This document shows positions 27,887-37,246 of a stretch of DNA of 64,000 nt, one piece after another (position 1 is the stretch's first letter; every line of letters begins with the position of its first letter). Under the pieces are notes generated by a model. That model was not told the origin of the DNA. It did no database searches and saw only the letters and a program-made list of their open reading frames with translations. Source of the stretch: Aequorivita lipolytica (GTDB taxonomy: Bacteria; Bacteroidota; Bacteroidia; Flavobacteriales; Flavobacteriaceae); contig NZ_VORU01000001.1 in assembly GCF_007997135.1 (NCBI RefSeq), forward strand, positions 1 through 64,000, given 5' to 3'. Both the position numbers and the translations under genes were made by a program.

Positions 27887-27897
27887 AAAAAGTTTCC
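27870..27897. promoter_or_regulatory. Candidate TetR operator
   Basis: GGAAACTTT and AAAGTTTCC form a perfect 9-bp inverted repeat with a 10-bp spacer. It covers the -33 element of the tetR promoter, a typical arrangement for self-repression. Confidence 0.65.
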
Positions 27898-28003
27898 AAA
27901 GTTTTATTTTATTTAACACAAGCTTAACAAGGCGACTATTTTGCGATATAAATTGTGTGCTTTTGCTTAGCTTGTTTTACTTTAGCCGAAATTTTTTTGA
28001 CGG

Positions 28004-28978
28004 ATGGAAATTTTAAAAAAATATGATGTTGTTCTTCAAGAGCATCTTGAAAAAGCGGTTGCCCAAAAGGAACCGCACCAACTTTATGATCCAATAAAAT
28101 ACATTTTATCTTTGGGCGGAAAGCGTATTAGACCTGCGCTGACCTTGATGGTTTGCGATTTTTTTGGTTCAGATTTTAGAAAAGCAATAAGTGCAGCTTT
28201 GGCTGTTGAACTTTTTCATAATTTCTCTCTCGTCCACGATGATATTATGGATAATGCGCCTTTGCGAAGAGGCAAAAGAACGGTTCACGAAAAATGGGAT
28301 GTGAATACCGCCATTCTTTCTGGAGATGCGATGCTTATTTTGGCATATCGTTTTTTTGAAAATTATGAGCCGCAGATGTTTCAGGAGCTTGCGAAACTTT
28401 TCAGCGAAACCGCTTTGCAGGTTTGTGAAGGACAACAGCACGACATGGATTTTGAAATTCGTGACGATGTAACGCTTTTAGAATACATAAAAATGATAGA
28501 CCACAAAACAGCAGTTTTGTTGGGAGCGGCTATGAAAATGGGTGCCATTGTAGCCGAAACTTCTGAAAGTGACAAAGATAAAATTTACCAATTTGGAAGA
28601 AATCTGGGCATCGCGTTTCAGTTGCAGGACGATTATTTAGATGTTTTCGGAAATCCGGAAACCTTTGGAAAGCAGGTGGGTGGCGATATTATTTCGAACA
28701 AAAAAACATTTCTGTACTTGATGGCTGTTGGGCAAGGATCTACAGCGCAGGCGGAAGAACTGGAGCATCTTTTCAGCATTAACCCGAAAGATCCAACAGA
28801 TAAAATTTCAACAGTAAAGGAAATATTTTTAACCTCTGGTGCTGCCGAAGCAACGCAGGAAGAGATTCGAAAATACAACGCGAATGCTTTTTCGCTCTTG
28901 GAAGGCATTAATATTTCCGAAGAAAAAAAGGAAATGTTCCGAGACTTCGGGAATGGATTAATGAAGCGAAACGTTTAA
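28004..28978 (+). CDS. Polyprenyl diphosphate synthase
   Basis: This trans-prenyltransferase builds a long-chain prenyl diphosphate from IPP and an allylic primer, probably for the menaquinone side chain. The first aspartate-rich motif (DDIMD at 79-83, then LRRG) and the second (DDYLD at 209-213) are intact, with the GGKRIRP substrate motif near residue 38. The length of 324 is usual. It shares isoprenoid metabolism with dxs in this window. Its stop overlaps the convergent barrel gene by 4 bp. Chain length cannot be read reliably, so no gene symbol is given. Confidence 0.9.
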   Translation: MEILKKYDVVLQEHLEKAVAQKEPHQLYDPIKYILSLGGKRIRPALTLMVCDFFGSDFRKAISAALAVELFHNFSLVHDDIMDNAPLRRGKRTVHEKWDVNTAILSGDAMLILAYRFFENYEPQMFQELAKLFSETALQVCEGQQHDMDFEIRDDVTLLEYIKMIDHKTAVLLGAAMKMGAIVAETSESDKDKIYQFGRNLGIAFQLQDDYLDVFGNPETFGKQVGGDIISNKKTFLYLMAVGQGSTAQAEELEHLFSINPKDPTDKISTVKEIFLTSGAAEATQEEIRKYNANAFSLLEGINISEEKKEMFRDFGNGLMKRNV

Positions 28979-29505
28979 AAATAAACTCGTACAAATGGCG
29001 CAAACGCATTTGTATAGATACTTTTTTCATTGTCAAAAAGAATATCATAACGAATTCCGATAGTTACATTATTTGTATGAAAACCAGCACCTAAAAACAG
29101 CGCTGGATACCAATAATTTTCCTCAAATTCTTCTAGGTAATATTTATAATTTCTGTTTACGTTCAGTTCTTCAAATTCAGCAGAAAGTTGAATTTCAGGA
29201 ATTATGTTGTAGAGCGCAAGAATGCTGCCGCCCAAAATGGTTGCATTGTAATTGTTTTTTAAGCTGGCATAGGTTCCATTGAACGCCACACCGGCCGTAA
29301 ATTGCTTGTTGAATTGATAAACGGCGCTGGGTGCGAGTGTCCCGCTGAAAAAACCGTCACCAAAACTAAGGCCAATTCCGCCACCAAATCGTACGTGTTG
29401 CCAAAAGTTGTATTGCTGATTTTGAGCTAGAGATTTTGTGATGCACAGCAAGGAGAACAATCCAACAAATACTTTACCAAAATACCTATATCCAGCTATT
29501 ATCAT
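28975..29505 (-). CDS. Outer-membrane beta-barrel protein of unknown function
   Basis: The 176-residue protein has a signal peptide (ITKSLAQ) and an alternating pattern of aromatic and small residues typical of an eight-stranded barrel (FGGGIGLSFGDGFFSGTLAPSA ... NNVTIGIRYDILFD), ending in VRVYF. It is divergent from the 2-oxoglutarate dehydrogenase E1 gene, a placement I recall from related genomes. The label alpha-ketoglutarate decarboxylase sometimes given to such genes comes from the neighbour, not from this sequence. Confidence 0.65.
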   Translation of the reverse strand: MIIAGYRYFGKVFVGLFSLLCITKSLAQNQQYNFWQHVRFGGGIGLSFGDGFFSGTLAPSAVYQFNKQFTAGVAFNGTYASLKNNYNATILGGSILALYNIIPEIQLSAEFEELNVNRNYKYYLEEFEENYWYPALFLGAGFHTNNVTIGIRYDILFDNEKSIYTNAFAPFVRVYF

Positions 29506-29573
29506 TGGGAATACTTTAAGAATTTCATTCCATAAATATATAAAATCAAGTCAGCTAGTTAATGTAATTATTG

Positions 29574-29581
29574 TATTTTTG
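29574..29581 (+). promoter_or_regulatory. Possible -7 box for sucA
   Basis: TATTTTTG matches TAnnTTTG and lies 37 bp before the start codon. No matching TTG was found about 20 bp upstream. Confidence 0.35.
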
Positions 29582-29618
29582 TACCGTTTTATCAAAAAGA
29601 CCCATTTGTACATTTACC

Positions 29619-32390
29619 ATGGATAAATTTTCCTTCTTAAACGCGGTTCATCCTTCTTATATCGCGGAACTTTACGAAAAATATTTACAATACCCAGACA
29701 GTGTTGAACCTAGTTGGAGAGCATTTTTCCAAGGTTTTGATTTTGGTTCAGAAAATAGTGCAGAGGACTTCTTTGGCTCGAGTGAACCTTCCGAAGCGCC
29801 ACAATACGCCGATGGTGCAGATTGCGAAGATGTTATAAAAGAGTTTCAGGTAATGAAGCTTATTGACGGTTACAGAACCCGTGGACATCTTTTCACGAAA
29901 ACCAATCCGGTACGCGAGCGCAGGAAGTACACGCCAACTTTGGCTTTAGAGAATTTTGGTCTTTCACAACACGATCTTAAGGCCAAATTTAAGGCTGGTG
30001 AAATAATAGGAATTGGTGAAACTACATTGGAAGAAATTATAAAACACCTTGAGAGCATTTATTGCGATTCCATTGGGATAGAATATATGTACATCCGTAA
30101 ACCGGACGAAATTAAATGGATTCAGCAGAAGCTGAACATCAATGACAATCAGCCAAGCTTTTCAAAAGAACACAAAAAGCATATTCTTAAAAAGCTCAAT
30201 GAAGCCGTGTCTTTTGAGAGTTTTCTTCATACCAAATACGTTGGTCAAAAGCGTTTTTCACTGGAAGGTGGCGAGAGTTTAATTCCTGCTTTGGACACAT
30301 TAATCGAAAATGCTGCCGAAAAAGGAGTAGAAGATTTTGTGATGGGAATGGCCCACCGCGGCCGTTTGAGCACGTTAACAAATATTTTCGGAAAAAGCGC
30401 AAAAGATATCTTTAGTGAATTTGACGGAAAAGATTATGCACAGGATATTTTTGATGGCGATGTAAAGTATCACTTAGGTTGGACTTCAAAAAGAAAAACC
30501 GAATCTGGTAAGGAAATCAATCTAAACATTGCACCAAACCCTTCGCATTTGGAAACTGTTGGGGCGGTGGTTGAAGGTATTGCCCGCGCAAAACAGGACG
30601 ACCACCACAAAGACAATCCAAACAAGGTTTTACCTATTATTGTTCACGGCGACGCTGCAATAGCTGCGCAGGGAATTGTTTATGAAATTGTGCAGATGGC
30701 ACAATTGGATGGTTATAAAACCCAAGGGACAATTCATATTGTTGTGAATAACCAAATAGGTTTTACTACTAATTATTTGGACGCTCGCTCGTCAATCTAT
30801 TGTACCGATGTTGGTAAAGTGACGCTTTCACCAATACTTCACGTAAACGCAGATGATGTGGAAGCAGTAGTGCACGCCATGAATTTTGCATTAGATTTCA
30901 GAATGGAATTTGCCCGTGACGTTTTTATAGATTTGTTAGGCTACAGAAAATATGGACATAACGAAGGCGACGAGCCTCGTTTTACACAGCCAAAACTTTA
31001 CAAAGCAATTGCGAGGCATGAAAATCCGCGGGATATTTATGCTGACAAACTTATTGCTGAAGGTGTTATTGATAAAGGCTACACTGATAAACTAGAGCAG
31101 GAATTCAAGGATAAACTAGAAGAAAACCTTGAAGATTCCAGAAAAGAAGATAAAACCACAATCACTCCTTTTATGCGGGATGAGTGGGAAGGTTATGATT
31201 ATGCCGAAGAAGATAAAATGATGGAGGCTGTTGACACAACCTATGATTTAAAAAAACTTGATGAAATTGCCGAAGTAATCACCAAATTGCCTGAGGATAA
31301 AAAATTCCTAAAGAAAATTGCCAAACTTATTGAAGCAAGACACACCATGTATTATGAAGATAATAAGCTGGATTGGGCTATGGGCGAATTGCTTGCATAC
31401 GGAACGCTTTTAAAAGAAGGTCACGATGTGCGAATGAGCGGGCAGGATGTTGAAAGAGGGACTTTTTCGCATCGCCATGCAGTGATCACAGTTGAGGACA
31501 GCGAAGAAGAAGTAGTGCTTTTAAATAATTTGAAAGGTGATCAAGGTGATTTCTATATTTATAATTCGTTGCTTTCAGAGTATGGTGTGGTTGGTTTTGA
31601 CTATGGTTATGCAATGGCAAGCCCCAATACGTTGACGCTTTGGGAAGCACAGTTTGGCGATTTCAGTAATGGAGCCCAAATAATGATAGACCAATATATT
31701 TCTGCAGCTGAAGATAAATGGAAGCTGCAGAATGGTTTGGTAATGCTCTTACCACACGGCTATGAAGGTCAGGGCGCAGAGCATTCTTCCGCTAGAATGG
31801 AACGTTACCTTCAACTTTGTGCAACAGACAATATGTTTGTGGCAGACGTAACAACCCCTGCGAATCTTTTTCACCTTTTCAGAAGACAGATGAAAGTCAA
31901 TTATCGTAAACCGCTAATTGTATTTACTCCAAAGAGTTTGCTTCGCCACCCAAAAGTGGTTTCAACAAAAGAAGAATTCGCAAAGGGAAGTTTTCAAATG
32001 CTGATTGACGATGCAGAAGCAAAAGTAGCAAAAGTGAAAACGCTGGTTTTTGTTACAGGTAAATTCTATTACGATTTGCTTGAAAAAAGAGAAGAATTGA
32101 AAAGAGATGATGTTTCATTGGTGCGTGTAGAGCAACTGTTTCCGTTGCCAACTGAAGCAATGAAAAAAATCATAAAAAAGTATAAAAACGCAGATGATGT
32201 GGTTTGGGCGCAGGAAGAACCTAAAAATATGGGTGCTTATTCACATATCTTAATGCATTTTGAAGAAGCCAGAAACTTTAGAGTTTGTAGCCGAAAAATG
32301 TATGCGGCGCCTGCAGCGGGTAGTTCCGTAAGGTCAAAAGCGCGTCATTCTAAAGTGATTGAAAACGTATTTGATAAAAATATGGATTAG
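29619..32390 (+). CDS. sucA: 2-oxoglutarate dehydrogenase E1 component
   Basis: This thiamine-dependent decarboxylase of the TCA cycle works with E2 (odhB, next gene) and E3. I choose ATG 29619 (MDKFSFLNAVHPSYIAELYEKY), because the frame upstream to 29571 opens only with TTG and lacks family sequence. The 923-residue chain has the N-terminal E2-contact helix, the HRGRLSTLTN block, HGDAAIAAQG, the TPP-binding NNQIGFTTN and the C-terminal transketolase-like half (HGYEGQGAEHSSARMERYLQL). Odd only in an acidic stretch after the first 50 residues (SENSAEDFFGSSEPSEAPQ). It is followed 83 bp later by odhB. Confidence 0.95.
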   Translation: MDKFSFLNAVHPSYIAELYEKYLQYPDSVEPSWRAFFQGFDFGSENSAEDFFGSSEPSEAPQYADGADCEDVIKEFQVMKLIDGYRTRGHLFTKTNPVRERRKYTPTLALENFGLSQHDLKAKFKAGEIIGIGETTLEEIIKHLESIYCDSIGIEYMYIRKPDEIKWIQQKLNINDNQPSFSKEHKKHILKKLNEAVSFESFLHTKYVGQKRFSLEGGESLIPALDTLIENAAEKGVEDFVMGMAHRGRLSTLTNIFGKSAKDIFSEFDGKDYAQDIFDGDVKYHLGWTSKRKTESGKEINLNIAPNPSHLETVGAVVEGIARAKQDDHHKDNPNKVLPIIVHGDAAIAAQGIVYEIVQMAQLDGYKTQGTIHIVVNNQIGFTTNYLDARSSIYCTDVGKVTLSPILHVNADDVEAVVHAMNFALDFRMEFARDVFIDLLGYRKYGHNEGDEPRFTQPKLYKAIARHENPRDIYADKLIAEGVIDKGYTDKLEQEFKDKLEENLEDSRKEDKTTITPFMRDEWEGYDYAEEDKMMEAVDTTYDLKKLDEIAEVITKLPEDKKFLKKIAKLIEARHTMYYEDNKLDWAMGELLAYGTLLKEGHDVRMSGQDVERGTFSHRHAVITVEDSEEEVVLLNNLKGDQGDFYIYNSLLSEYGVVGFDYGYAMASPNTLTLWEAQFGDFSNGAQIMIDQYISAAEDKWKLQNGLVMLLPHGYEGQGAEHSSARMERYLQLCATDNMFVADVTTPANLFHLFRRQMKVNYRKPLIVFTPKSLLRHPKVVSTKEEFAKGSFQMLIDDAEAKVAKVKTLVFVTGKFYYDLLEKREELKRDDVSLVRVEQLFPLPTEAMKKIIKKYKNADDVVWAQEEPKNMGAYSHILMHFEEARNFRVCSRKMYAAPAAGSSVRSKARHSKVIENVFDKNMD

Positions 32391-32473
32391 TTTTTCTGAA
32401 AATTTCACAGAAAGACAAAAAGAGATTAAATTTAAAGAACTGTAAACCGAGGTTTATATTAAAGAATAAAAGT

Positions 32474-33751
32474 ATGGCATTAGAAATGAAAGTCCCGTCT
32501 CCGGGAGAATCCATCACCGAAGTTGAAATAGCATCTTGGCTAGTAGCAGATGGTGATTATGTGGAAAAAGATCAAGCAATCGCAGAAGTAGATAGCGACA
32601 AAGCAACACTAGAGCTACCAGCGGAAGCAAGCGGTATCATCACTTTTAAAGCTGAAGAAGGAGATATAGTAGGTGTTGGTGAAGTAATTTGCTTAATAGA
32701 CACAGATGCCAAAAAACCTGGTGGAGAAGAGTCTTCAGAGAAGGAAGGCAAGAAAGAGAAAGCTGAAGATACTTCCAGAGAGAAAAACGAAGATACTTCA
32801 AAAAAGGTAGAGGCGAAAAAGGAAACTCCTTCAAAATCGTCCACTCCAAACCAAGAGCAGGATAAAAAAACATACGCTACAGGCTCTCCTTCGCCAGCGG
32901 CAAAGAAAATTCTTGATGAAAAAGGAGTTTCTTCAAAAGATGTAAAAGGCAGTGGCCGCGATGGAAGAATCACCAAAGATGATGCTTCAAACGCAACACC
33001 ATCTATGGGCACTCCAGGAAGTGGTGGCCGTGGCAGTGAACGCAAAAAACTCTCTATGCTTCGCAGAAAGGTTGCCGAACGTTTAGTTTCCGCAAAAAAT
33101 GAAACCGCAATGCTTACTACTTTTAACGAAGTAGATATGACTGCTATTTTTGAGTTGAGAAACCAATATAAAGAGCAGTTCAAAGAAAAACACGGCGTAG
33201 GGCTTGGCTTTATGTCTTTCTTCACTTTAGCTGTAGTACGCGCATTGGAGCTTTTCCCACAAGTAAACTCCATGATAGATGGGGATTATATGATAACGTA
33301 TGATTTTAAAGATATTTCCATAGCAGTTTCCGGACCAAAAGGATTGATGGTTCCAGTAATACGGAATGCTGAAAACCTTAGTTTTAGAGGTGTGGAAGAT
33401 GAAGTGAAAAGACTTGCTATAAGAGCTCGCGACGGTCAGATTACTGTAGATGAAATGACAGGCGGTACTTTTACAATTTCTAACGGAGGTGTTTTTGGAA
33501 GTATGCTTTCCACTCCAATCATTAACCCACCACAATCTGCAATTTTGGGGATGCACAATATAGTAGAGCGCGCCATAGTTCGCGATGGCGGGATTGTAGT
33601 AGCGCCAGTAATGTACGTTGCACTTTCATACGACCATAGAATAATTGATGGCCGCGAGTCTGTAGGATTTTTGGTAGCTATAAAAGAAGCATTAGAGAGT
33701 CCCGAAGAACTTTTAATGGACAACAAAGTCAAACATGCTTTGGAATTATAA
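32474..33751 (+). CDS. odhB: Dihydrolipoyllysine-residue succinyltransferase (2-oxoglutarate dehydrogenase E2)
   Basis: This E2 core enzyme transfers the succinyl group to CoA. It has one lipoyl domain with the lipoylated lysine at 43 (EVDSDKATLEL), a charged flexible linker (about 78-130, rich in K, E and S), an E3-binding domain (ASPSPAAKKILDEKGV region) and a catalytic domain with DHRIIDG (His388). It is the second gene of the sucA unit, and a terminator follows. A dedicated E3 gene is not in the window. Confidence 0.95.
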   Translation: MALEMKVPSPGESITEVEIASWLVADGDYVEKDQAIAEVDSDKATLELPAEASGIITFKAEEGDIVGVGEVICLIDTDAKKPGGEESSEKEGKKEKAEDTSREKNEDTSKKVEAKKETPSKSSTPNQEQDKKTYATGSPSPAAKKILDEKGVSSKDVKGSGRDGRITKDDASNATPSMGTPGSGGRGSERKKLSMLRRKVAERLVSAKNETAMLTTFNEVDMTAIFELRNQYKEQFKEKHGVGLGFMSFFTLAVVRALELFPQVNSMIDGDYMITYDFKDISIAVSGPKGLMVPVIRNAENLSFRGVEDEVKRLAIRARDGQITVDEMTGGTFTISNGGVFGSMLSTPIINPPQSAILGMHNIVERAIVRDGGIVVAPVMYVALSYDHRIIDGRESVGFLVAIKEALESPEELLMDNKVKHALEL

Positions 33752-33772
33752 TTTAAAAAAATAAAGAGAAAT

Positions 33773-33804
33773 AAAAAATCCGGCCTGTAGAGCCGGATTT
33801 TTTT
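33773..33804 (+). terminator. Terminator of the sucA-odhB unit
   Basis: ATCCGGC and GCCGGAT form the stem, with A and T runs outside it, 25 bp past the odhB stop. Confidence 0.85.
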
Positions 33805-33825
33805 GGTTAGTTAGGAAACATCTTC

Positions 33826-33972
33826 TTAGTAAAAAATAATGGTTTTGATCAAGTTTAGTAAAAGGATTAATACTACTGAAATTGTTAGTACCACCACTAT
33901 TGGTTTATTAGTAGTAGTCTCCGTAGTACGAAAACTTTTTTCCTTATCTTCTACATAAACTGAGTCTTTCAT
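33826..33972 (-). CDS. Small single-helix membrane protein, hypothetical
   Basis: Starting at the ATG complementary to 33970-33972 gives 48 residues: a polar, charged N-terminal half (KDSVYVEDKEKSF) and one C-terminal membrane helix (VVVLTISVVLILLLNLI). The longer frame up to 34020 needs an upstream start with no support. It lies downstream of the response-regulator gene on the same strand. No family is recognised; the coding call rests on the helix and the intact frame. Confidence 0.45.
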   Translation of the reverse strand: MKDSVYVEDKEKSFRTTETTTNKPIVVVLTISVVLILLLNLIKTIIFY

Positions 33973-34051
33973 AGTGTAAATATCTGATATTATCTCGTGA
34001 AATGAAATACGTGTTAACACGTAAATTTCAAAACTTGTTTCTTAATTGTGC

Positions 34052-34690
34052 TTACAATAACTTATCGTGATTTTCTTTGGCCCAAATAAGCAGACTGTTT
34101 GTTTTAGGTTCAATGTTGAGTTTCGTTATTATGTTGCTTCGGTGTTTTTCTACCGTTCGGTATGAAATGAAGAGTTGGGAAGCTATTTCCTTATTGGTTT
34201 TATCTTTGGCTATTAGTTTTAAAATTTTCTTTTCGGAAGGGGTGAGTGAGGCAAGTTCGCTGTCCTCCAACAAAACAACACCAATAAGCTCTTTAATTTT
34301 ATCACTAAAAAATGGAACTCCCTCTTTGACCGTTTTAATACAGTTTTCTATTTCTTCCAGCGCAAATTCTTTCAGAATGTATCCAAATATGTTTAGTTCC
34401 TGCGCTTTTTGGTATAGATCTTTTTCTTTGTGCAGCGTTATCAATACAATTTTAGTGTCAATATCTGTTCCTTTGCACTGTTGTGCAATTTCCAACCCAG
34501 ACATATACGGCATTTGGATGTCGAGTATGGCAATGTCCGGCTTCTTCTGTGTTATTAGATTGTAAGCTTCTCTTCCGTCTTTCCCGCTTCCCAAAAGGTT
34601 GTAGCCCTTTTCAATTAAAAAGTCGCTCAATCCTTTCAAAAGAAGAGGGTGGTCGTCAGCAATAATGATGGATGGTGTAGTTTTGCTCAT
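34052..34690 (-). CDS. NarL/LuxR-family response regulator
   Basis: The 212-residue protein has a receiver domain (acidic pocket ADD at 11-13, phospho-acceptor Asp57 in AILDIQMPYMSG, and a conserved lysine further on) and a LuxR helix-turn-helix (LTPSEKKILKLIAKDKTNKEIASQLFISYRTVEKHRSNI). Its start overlaps the stop of the kinase gene by 4 bp, so the two form a coupled two-component system. Target genes are not evident here. Confidence 0.92.
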   Translation of the reverse strand: MSKTTPSIIIADDHPLLLKGLSDFLIEKGYNLLGSGKDGREAYNLITQKKPDIAILDIQMPYMSGLEIAQQCKGTDIDTKIVLITLHKEKDLYQKAQELNIFGYILKEFALEEIENCIKTVKEGVPFFSDKIKELIGVVLLEDSELASLTPSEKKILKLIAKDKTNKEIASQLFISYRTVEKHRSNIITKLNIEPKTNSLLIWAKENHDKLL

Positions 34691-36696
34691 AATGGAAATT
34701 GAAATTCAAGCACGGTGCCGCTGTCTTTTTTGGAGATAACCTTCATTTGGCCTTTTAAAAATTTGGTGCGCTCCAAAAGTGTCTTTAAGCCTAAGGATTT
34801 TACATCTTGGTATTTTTCTGAAAAATCAAAACCCACGCCGTTATCACGTATTGAAATTAGTATATTATTTGTAAATTTTTTTATTGAAACCTTTCCCGCT
34901 TCAGCATTTGCGTGCTTAAGTATATTGCTCAAGCTTTCTTGAATAATTCTGTAAATATTTACTTCGTCTTCTTTTGAGAATATATTATCAATGTTGTCAA
35001 TTTCCGCAGAAATGAAAAGCGTTGTATTTTCATCAATAAGGTTTATTGTGTATTCAATAGCTTTCGTAATTCCCAACTCCTGAAGCTGGAAAGGGTGCAG
35101 ATCGCGCGAGATGGTCCGCACTTCTTCTATGGTATGATCTACCATCTGCTTGGTGTCTTCATCGCCACTATTCATTAATTTATTTTTTATAACCAATAAT
35201 TGCTGGCCAATACCATCGTGGAGATCTTTGGAAATTCTTCGGCGTTCACTTTCTTGTGAAATAAGCAGCTCCTGACTGAACTTTTCCTGAAGCACTTTGT
35301 TGCTTTTTAAGTGTCTTTGGTTCCTGTAAAGCAAAATGAGCCCGAAGCCCAAAAGAATTGCGATACCACCGAAAAGCATTGCTTTTTTGAAAATCTCGTT
35401 GTCCTTTTCCAAAAGACTTATACTCGTATTTTTCTCTACAAGTTCTTTTCCCTTCTTTTCGGTTTCGTAAAGTGTTTGGTAATATGCAAGAGCGTTTGCG
35501 GTACTTCTGTTGTATATAGAGTCCTTAACCGCGCTGGAGGCTTTGCTGTTTTCTACACTTTTTTTGTAGTCGCCCACGTCAAAATACAATTCTGACAAAA
35601 AATAATAAGTGCCCATTATTTCATCTTCAACCCCTAATGATTTGGCAACATCCAGTTTTTTTTGAGCAAGTTCCACAGCTTTTTCATAATTTCCGATTGT
35701 CTGAAGATATTTTGCCTTTCCGCCTAAATAGTTTAGCTGTGCAGCTGGATTGCCAGAGAGGTCATAGTCTAAAGCTTCCAAAAGATCCAAATGTTTTTTT
35801 GCCTCTGCGGTCTGATTGTGCTCGCAATAATATTCTATAAGCCGCGAGTGGATGCCTATGTAGGTAGATTTATTTGCAATAGTGTGATCAAAAGTCTTTT
35901 CGGCTAGTAGTAGTAAATTGTATTCTAAATCACGGTTGCCCATCTTTTTATAATCAAGGGCTTGATTGTAATATTCGTTTGATAAAAATTTATCCAGCTT
36001 TAAACTTTTCATTTTATTGATTAACACTTCACGTTCCTCTTTTGCCTTTTCGTAGAAACCGTTCATGCTGAACATACTTATAATGCCTTGTTGGGCATAG
36101 ACCATAAAACTATATTCTTTTTTATCTTCGTACATAGTGTACGCTCGTGTTAAGTCTTCGCCAGCAAGTGCGAATTTACCCATTTGAGAGTGTGCTTGCC
36201 CTCTAAAGAGATAAGCATCTGCAATATTAAGTGTGTCTTTTGATGAAAAATTTTCAAGCGCCATATTATAGTCCTCAATTGCTTTTTTAAGGTCTACTTT
36301 AGTGTTGGCACTGCCGCGTTTTAGGTATAATCCGCCCAATAAAAGGCTATCCTCTATTTTATATTTACGAGCCAGAACACTGTTTATAATTGTTATGGCG
36401 TTTAATGGATCGTTTGCATAAGTGGTAAGTGGGTACTGTAAATTCATCGCCTTTTTAGCGGCAGATTCAATACTGTCTAAGTCTTGAGCCAGCGCTATAT
36501 ATTGAATACTGTATTTAATAAAGGCATCTGTATCTGTAGAAAAAGTACGTTTCAAGAGGCTGTCCAGTGCCGTTAGCTTTTTTGCTTTGCTGTCAGTTGT
36601 ATTTACAATTTTTTCATAGTGTGATATATTCTGCCCATACCCAGAAATGGATAAAAGAACGAATATGAAGAGGAATGTTACAGTTTTCTTAAGCAC
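34687..36696 (-). CDS. TPR-containing sensor histidine kinase (HisKA_3 type)
   Basis: The 669 residues hold a signal peptide (SISGYGQ), periplasmic TPR-like repeats (about 100-400), one membrane helix (about 438-458, LFGGIAILLGFGLILLY), a HisKA_3 dimerisation domain with the phospho-acceptor in SKDLHDGIGQQL (His493), and a HATPase_c domain (N box SLSNILKHANA, G1 box DNGVGFDF). The start is a GTG at 36696. It pairs with the overlapping NarL-type regulator. Such TPR kinases are common in Bacteroidota; the signal sensed is unknown. Confidence 0.9.
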   Translation of the reverse strand: MLKKTVTFLFIFVLLSISGYGQNISHYEKIVNTTDSKAKKLTALDSLLKRTFSTDTDAFIKYSIQYIALAQDLDSIESAAKKAMNLQYPLTTYANDPLNAITIINSVLARKYKIEDSLLLGGLYLKRGSANTKVDLKKAIEDYNMALENFSSKDTLNIADAYLFRGQAHSQMGKFALAGEDLTRAYTMYEDKKEYSFMVYAQQGIISMFSMNGFYEKAKEEREVLINKMKSLKLDKFLSNEYYNQALDYKKMGNRDLEYNLLLLAEKTFDHTIANKSTYIGIHSRLIEYYCEHNQTAEAKKHLDLLEALDYDLSGNPAAQLNYLGGKAKYLQTIGNYEKAVELAQKKLDVAKSLGVEDEIMGTYYFLSELYFDVGDYKKSVENSKASSAVKDSIYNRSTANALAYYQTLYETEKKGKELVEKNTSISLLEKDNEIFKKAMLFGGIAILLGFGLILLYRNQRHLKSNKVLQEKFSQELLISQESERRRISKDLHDGIGQQLLVIKNKLMNSGDEDTKQMVDHTIEEVRTISRDLHPFQLQELGITKAIEYTINLIDENTTLFISAEIDNIDNIFSKEDEVNIYRIIQESLSNILKHANAEAGKVSIKKFTNNILISIRDNGVGFDFSEKYQDVKSLGLKTLLERTKFLKGQMKVISKKDSGTVLEFQFPL

Positions 36697-36763
36697 AAAT
36701 GAATTCTTTCAGAATAAGATAAAAGTACTTAAATTATTGGAGATAAACGTATCACGAAATCGC

Positions 36764-37198
36764 CTATTTCACATAAAAACAATTTCTGCCATAATCTATT
36801 ACCGCCCTGTACTCTTTTAAAAAGTCGGCTCCTATTATTCCATGAATGCCATTTTCATTTACTTGTGAAAGCGCCTCATTCACATGTGAAAGATCAAAAA
36901 GCACAAAATCCATATTCGAAATGCTCCAGTTTTTTATACTGAAGTCATTTTTTCGAGAAAGCATAGTTTCCATATTTATTGCTCCGGCACCAGCAGCCTT
37001 AATAATACTCTCCTCGCTAATGAGTGAAAAATGTGTGCTGTCAGTAATTCCAACGCAACTTGTGGATGCGCCTGTGTCTAGAATAAAATCTCCACTCACT
37101 CCATTTATTTTTGCCGAAAAGAGATAATGGCCCGTTGCAAGTTTTTTAAGGGGAATGCGATAAAACTCCTGTTCTTCAAGAAATTTGCGTAATTGCAT
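36764..37198 (-). CDS. Retropepsin-like aspartic protease-fold protein
   Basis: I choose the ATG at 37198 (MQLRKFLEEQEFYRIPL), 24 codons inside the open frame. The 144-residue protein carries the aspartyl-protease motif FILDTGASTSCVG and a later GIIGADFL flap-like motif, as in pepsin/retropepsin fold families (gag-asp_proteas type). It has no signal peptide, so it is probably cytoplasmic. It is divergent from tatD with 48 bp between the starts. Whether it cleaves peptides is not known for these bacterial proteins. Confidence 0.8.
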   Translation of the reverse strand: MQLRKFLEEQEFYRIPLKKLATGHYLFSAKINGVSGDFILDTGASTSCVGITDSTHFSLISEESIIKAAGAGAINMETMLSRKNDFSIKNWSISNMDFVLFDLSHVNEALSQVNENGIHGIIGADFLKEYRAVIDYGRNCFYVK

Positions 37199-37233
37199 CA
37201 ATTTTTTTGTGTAAAGATAGCAAACAAAATAAG

Positions 37234-37241
37234 TAGCTTTG
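37234..37241 (+). promoter_or_regulatory. Possible -7 box for tatD
   Basis: TAGCTTTG fits TAnnTTTG and ends 5 bp before the tatD ATG, which would give a nearly leaderless mRNA. No TTG sits at the expected distance. Confidence 0.3.
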
Positions 37242-37246
37242 CAAGC

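Noticed and set aside
28975-29505. Alpha-ketoglutarate decarboxylase
   Set aside because: The sequence is a small secreted barrel. The label seems to come from the neighbouring sucA.
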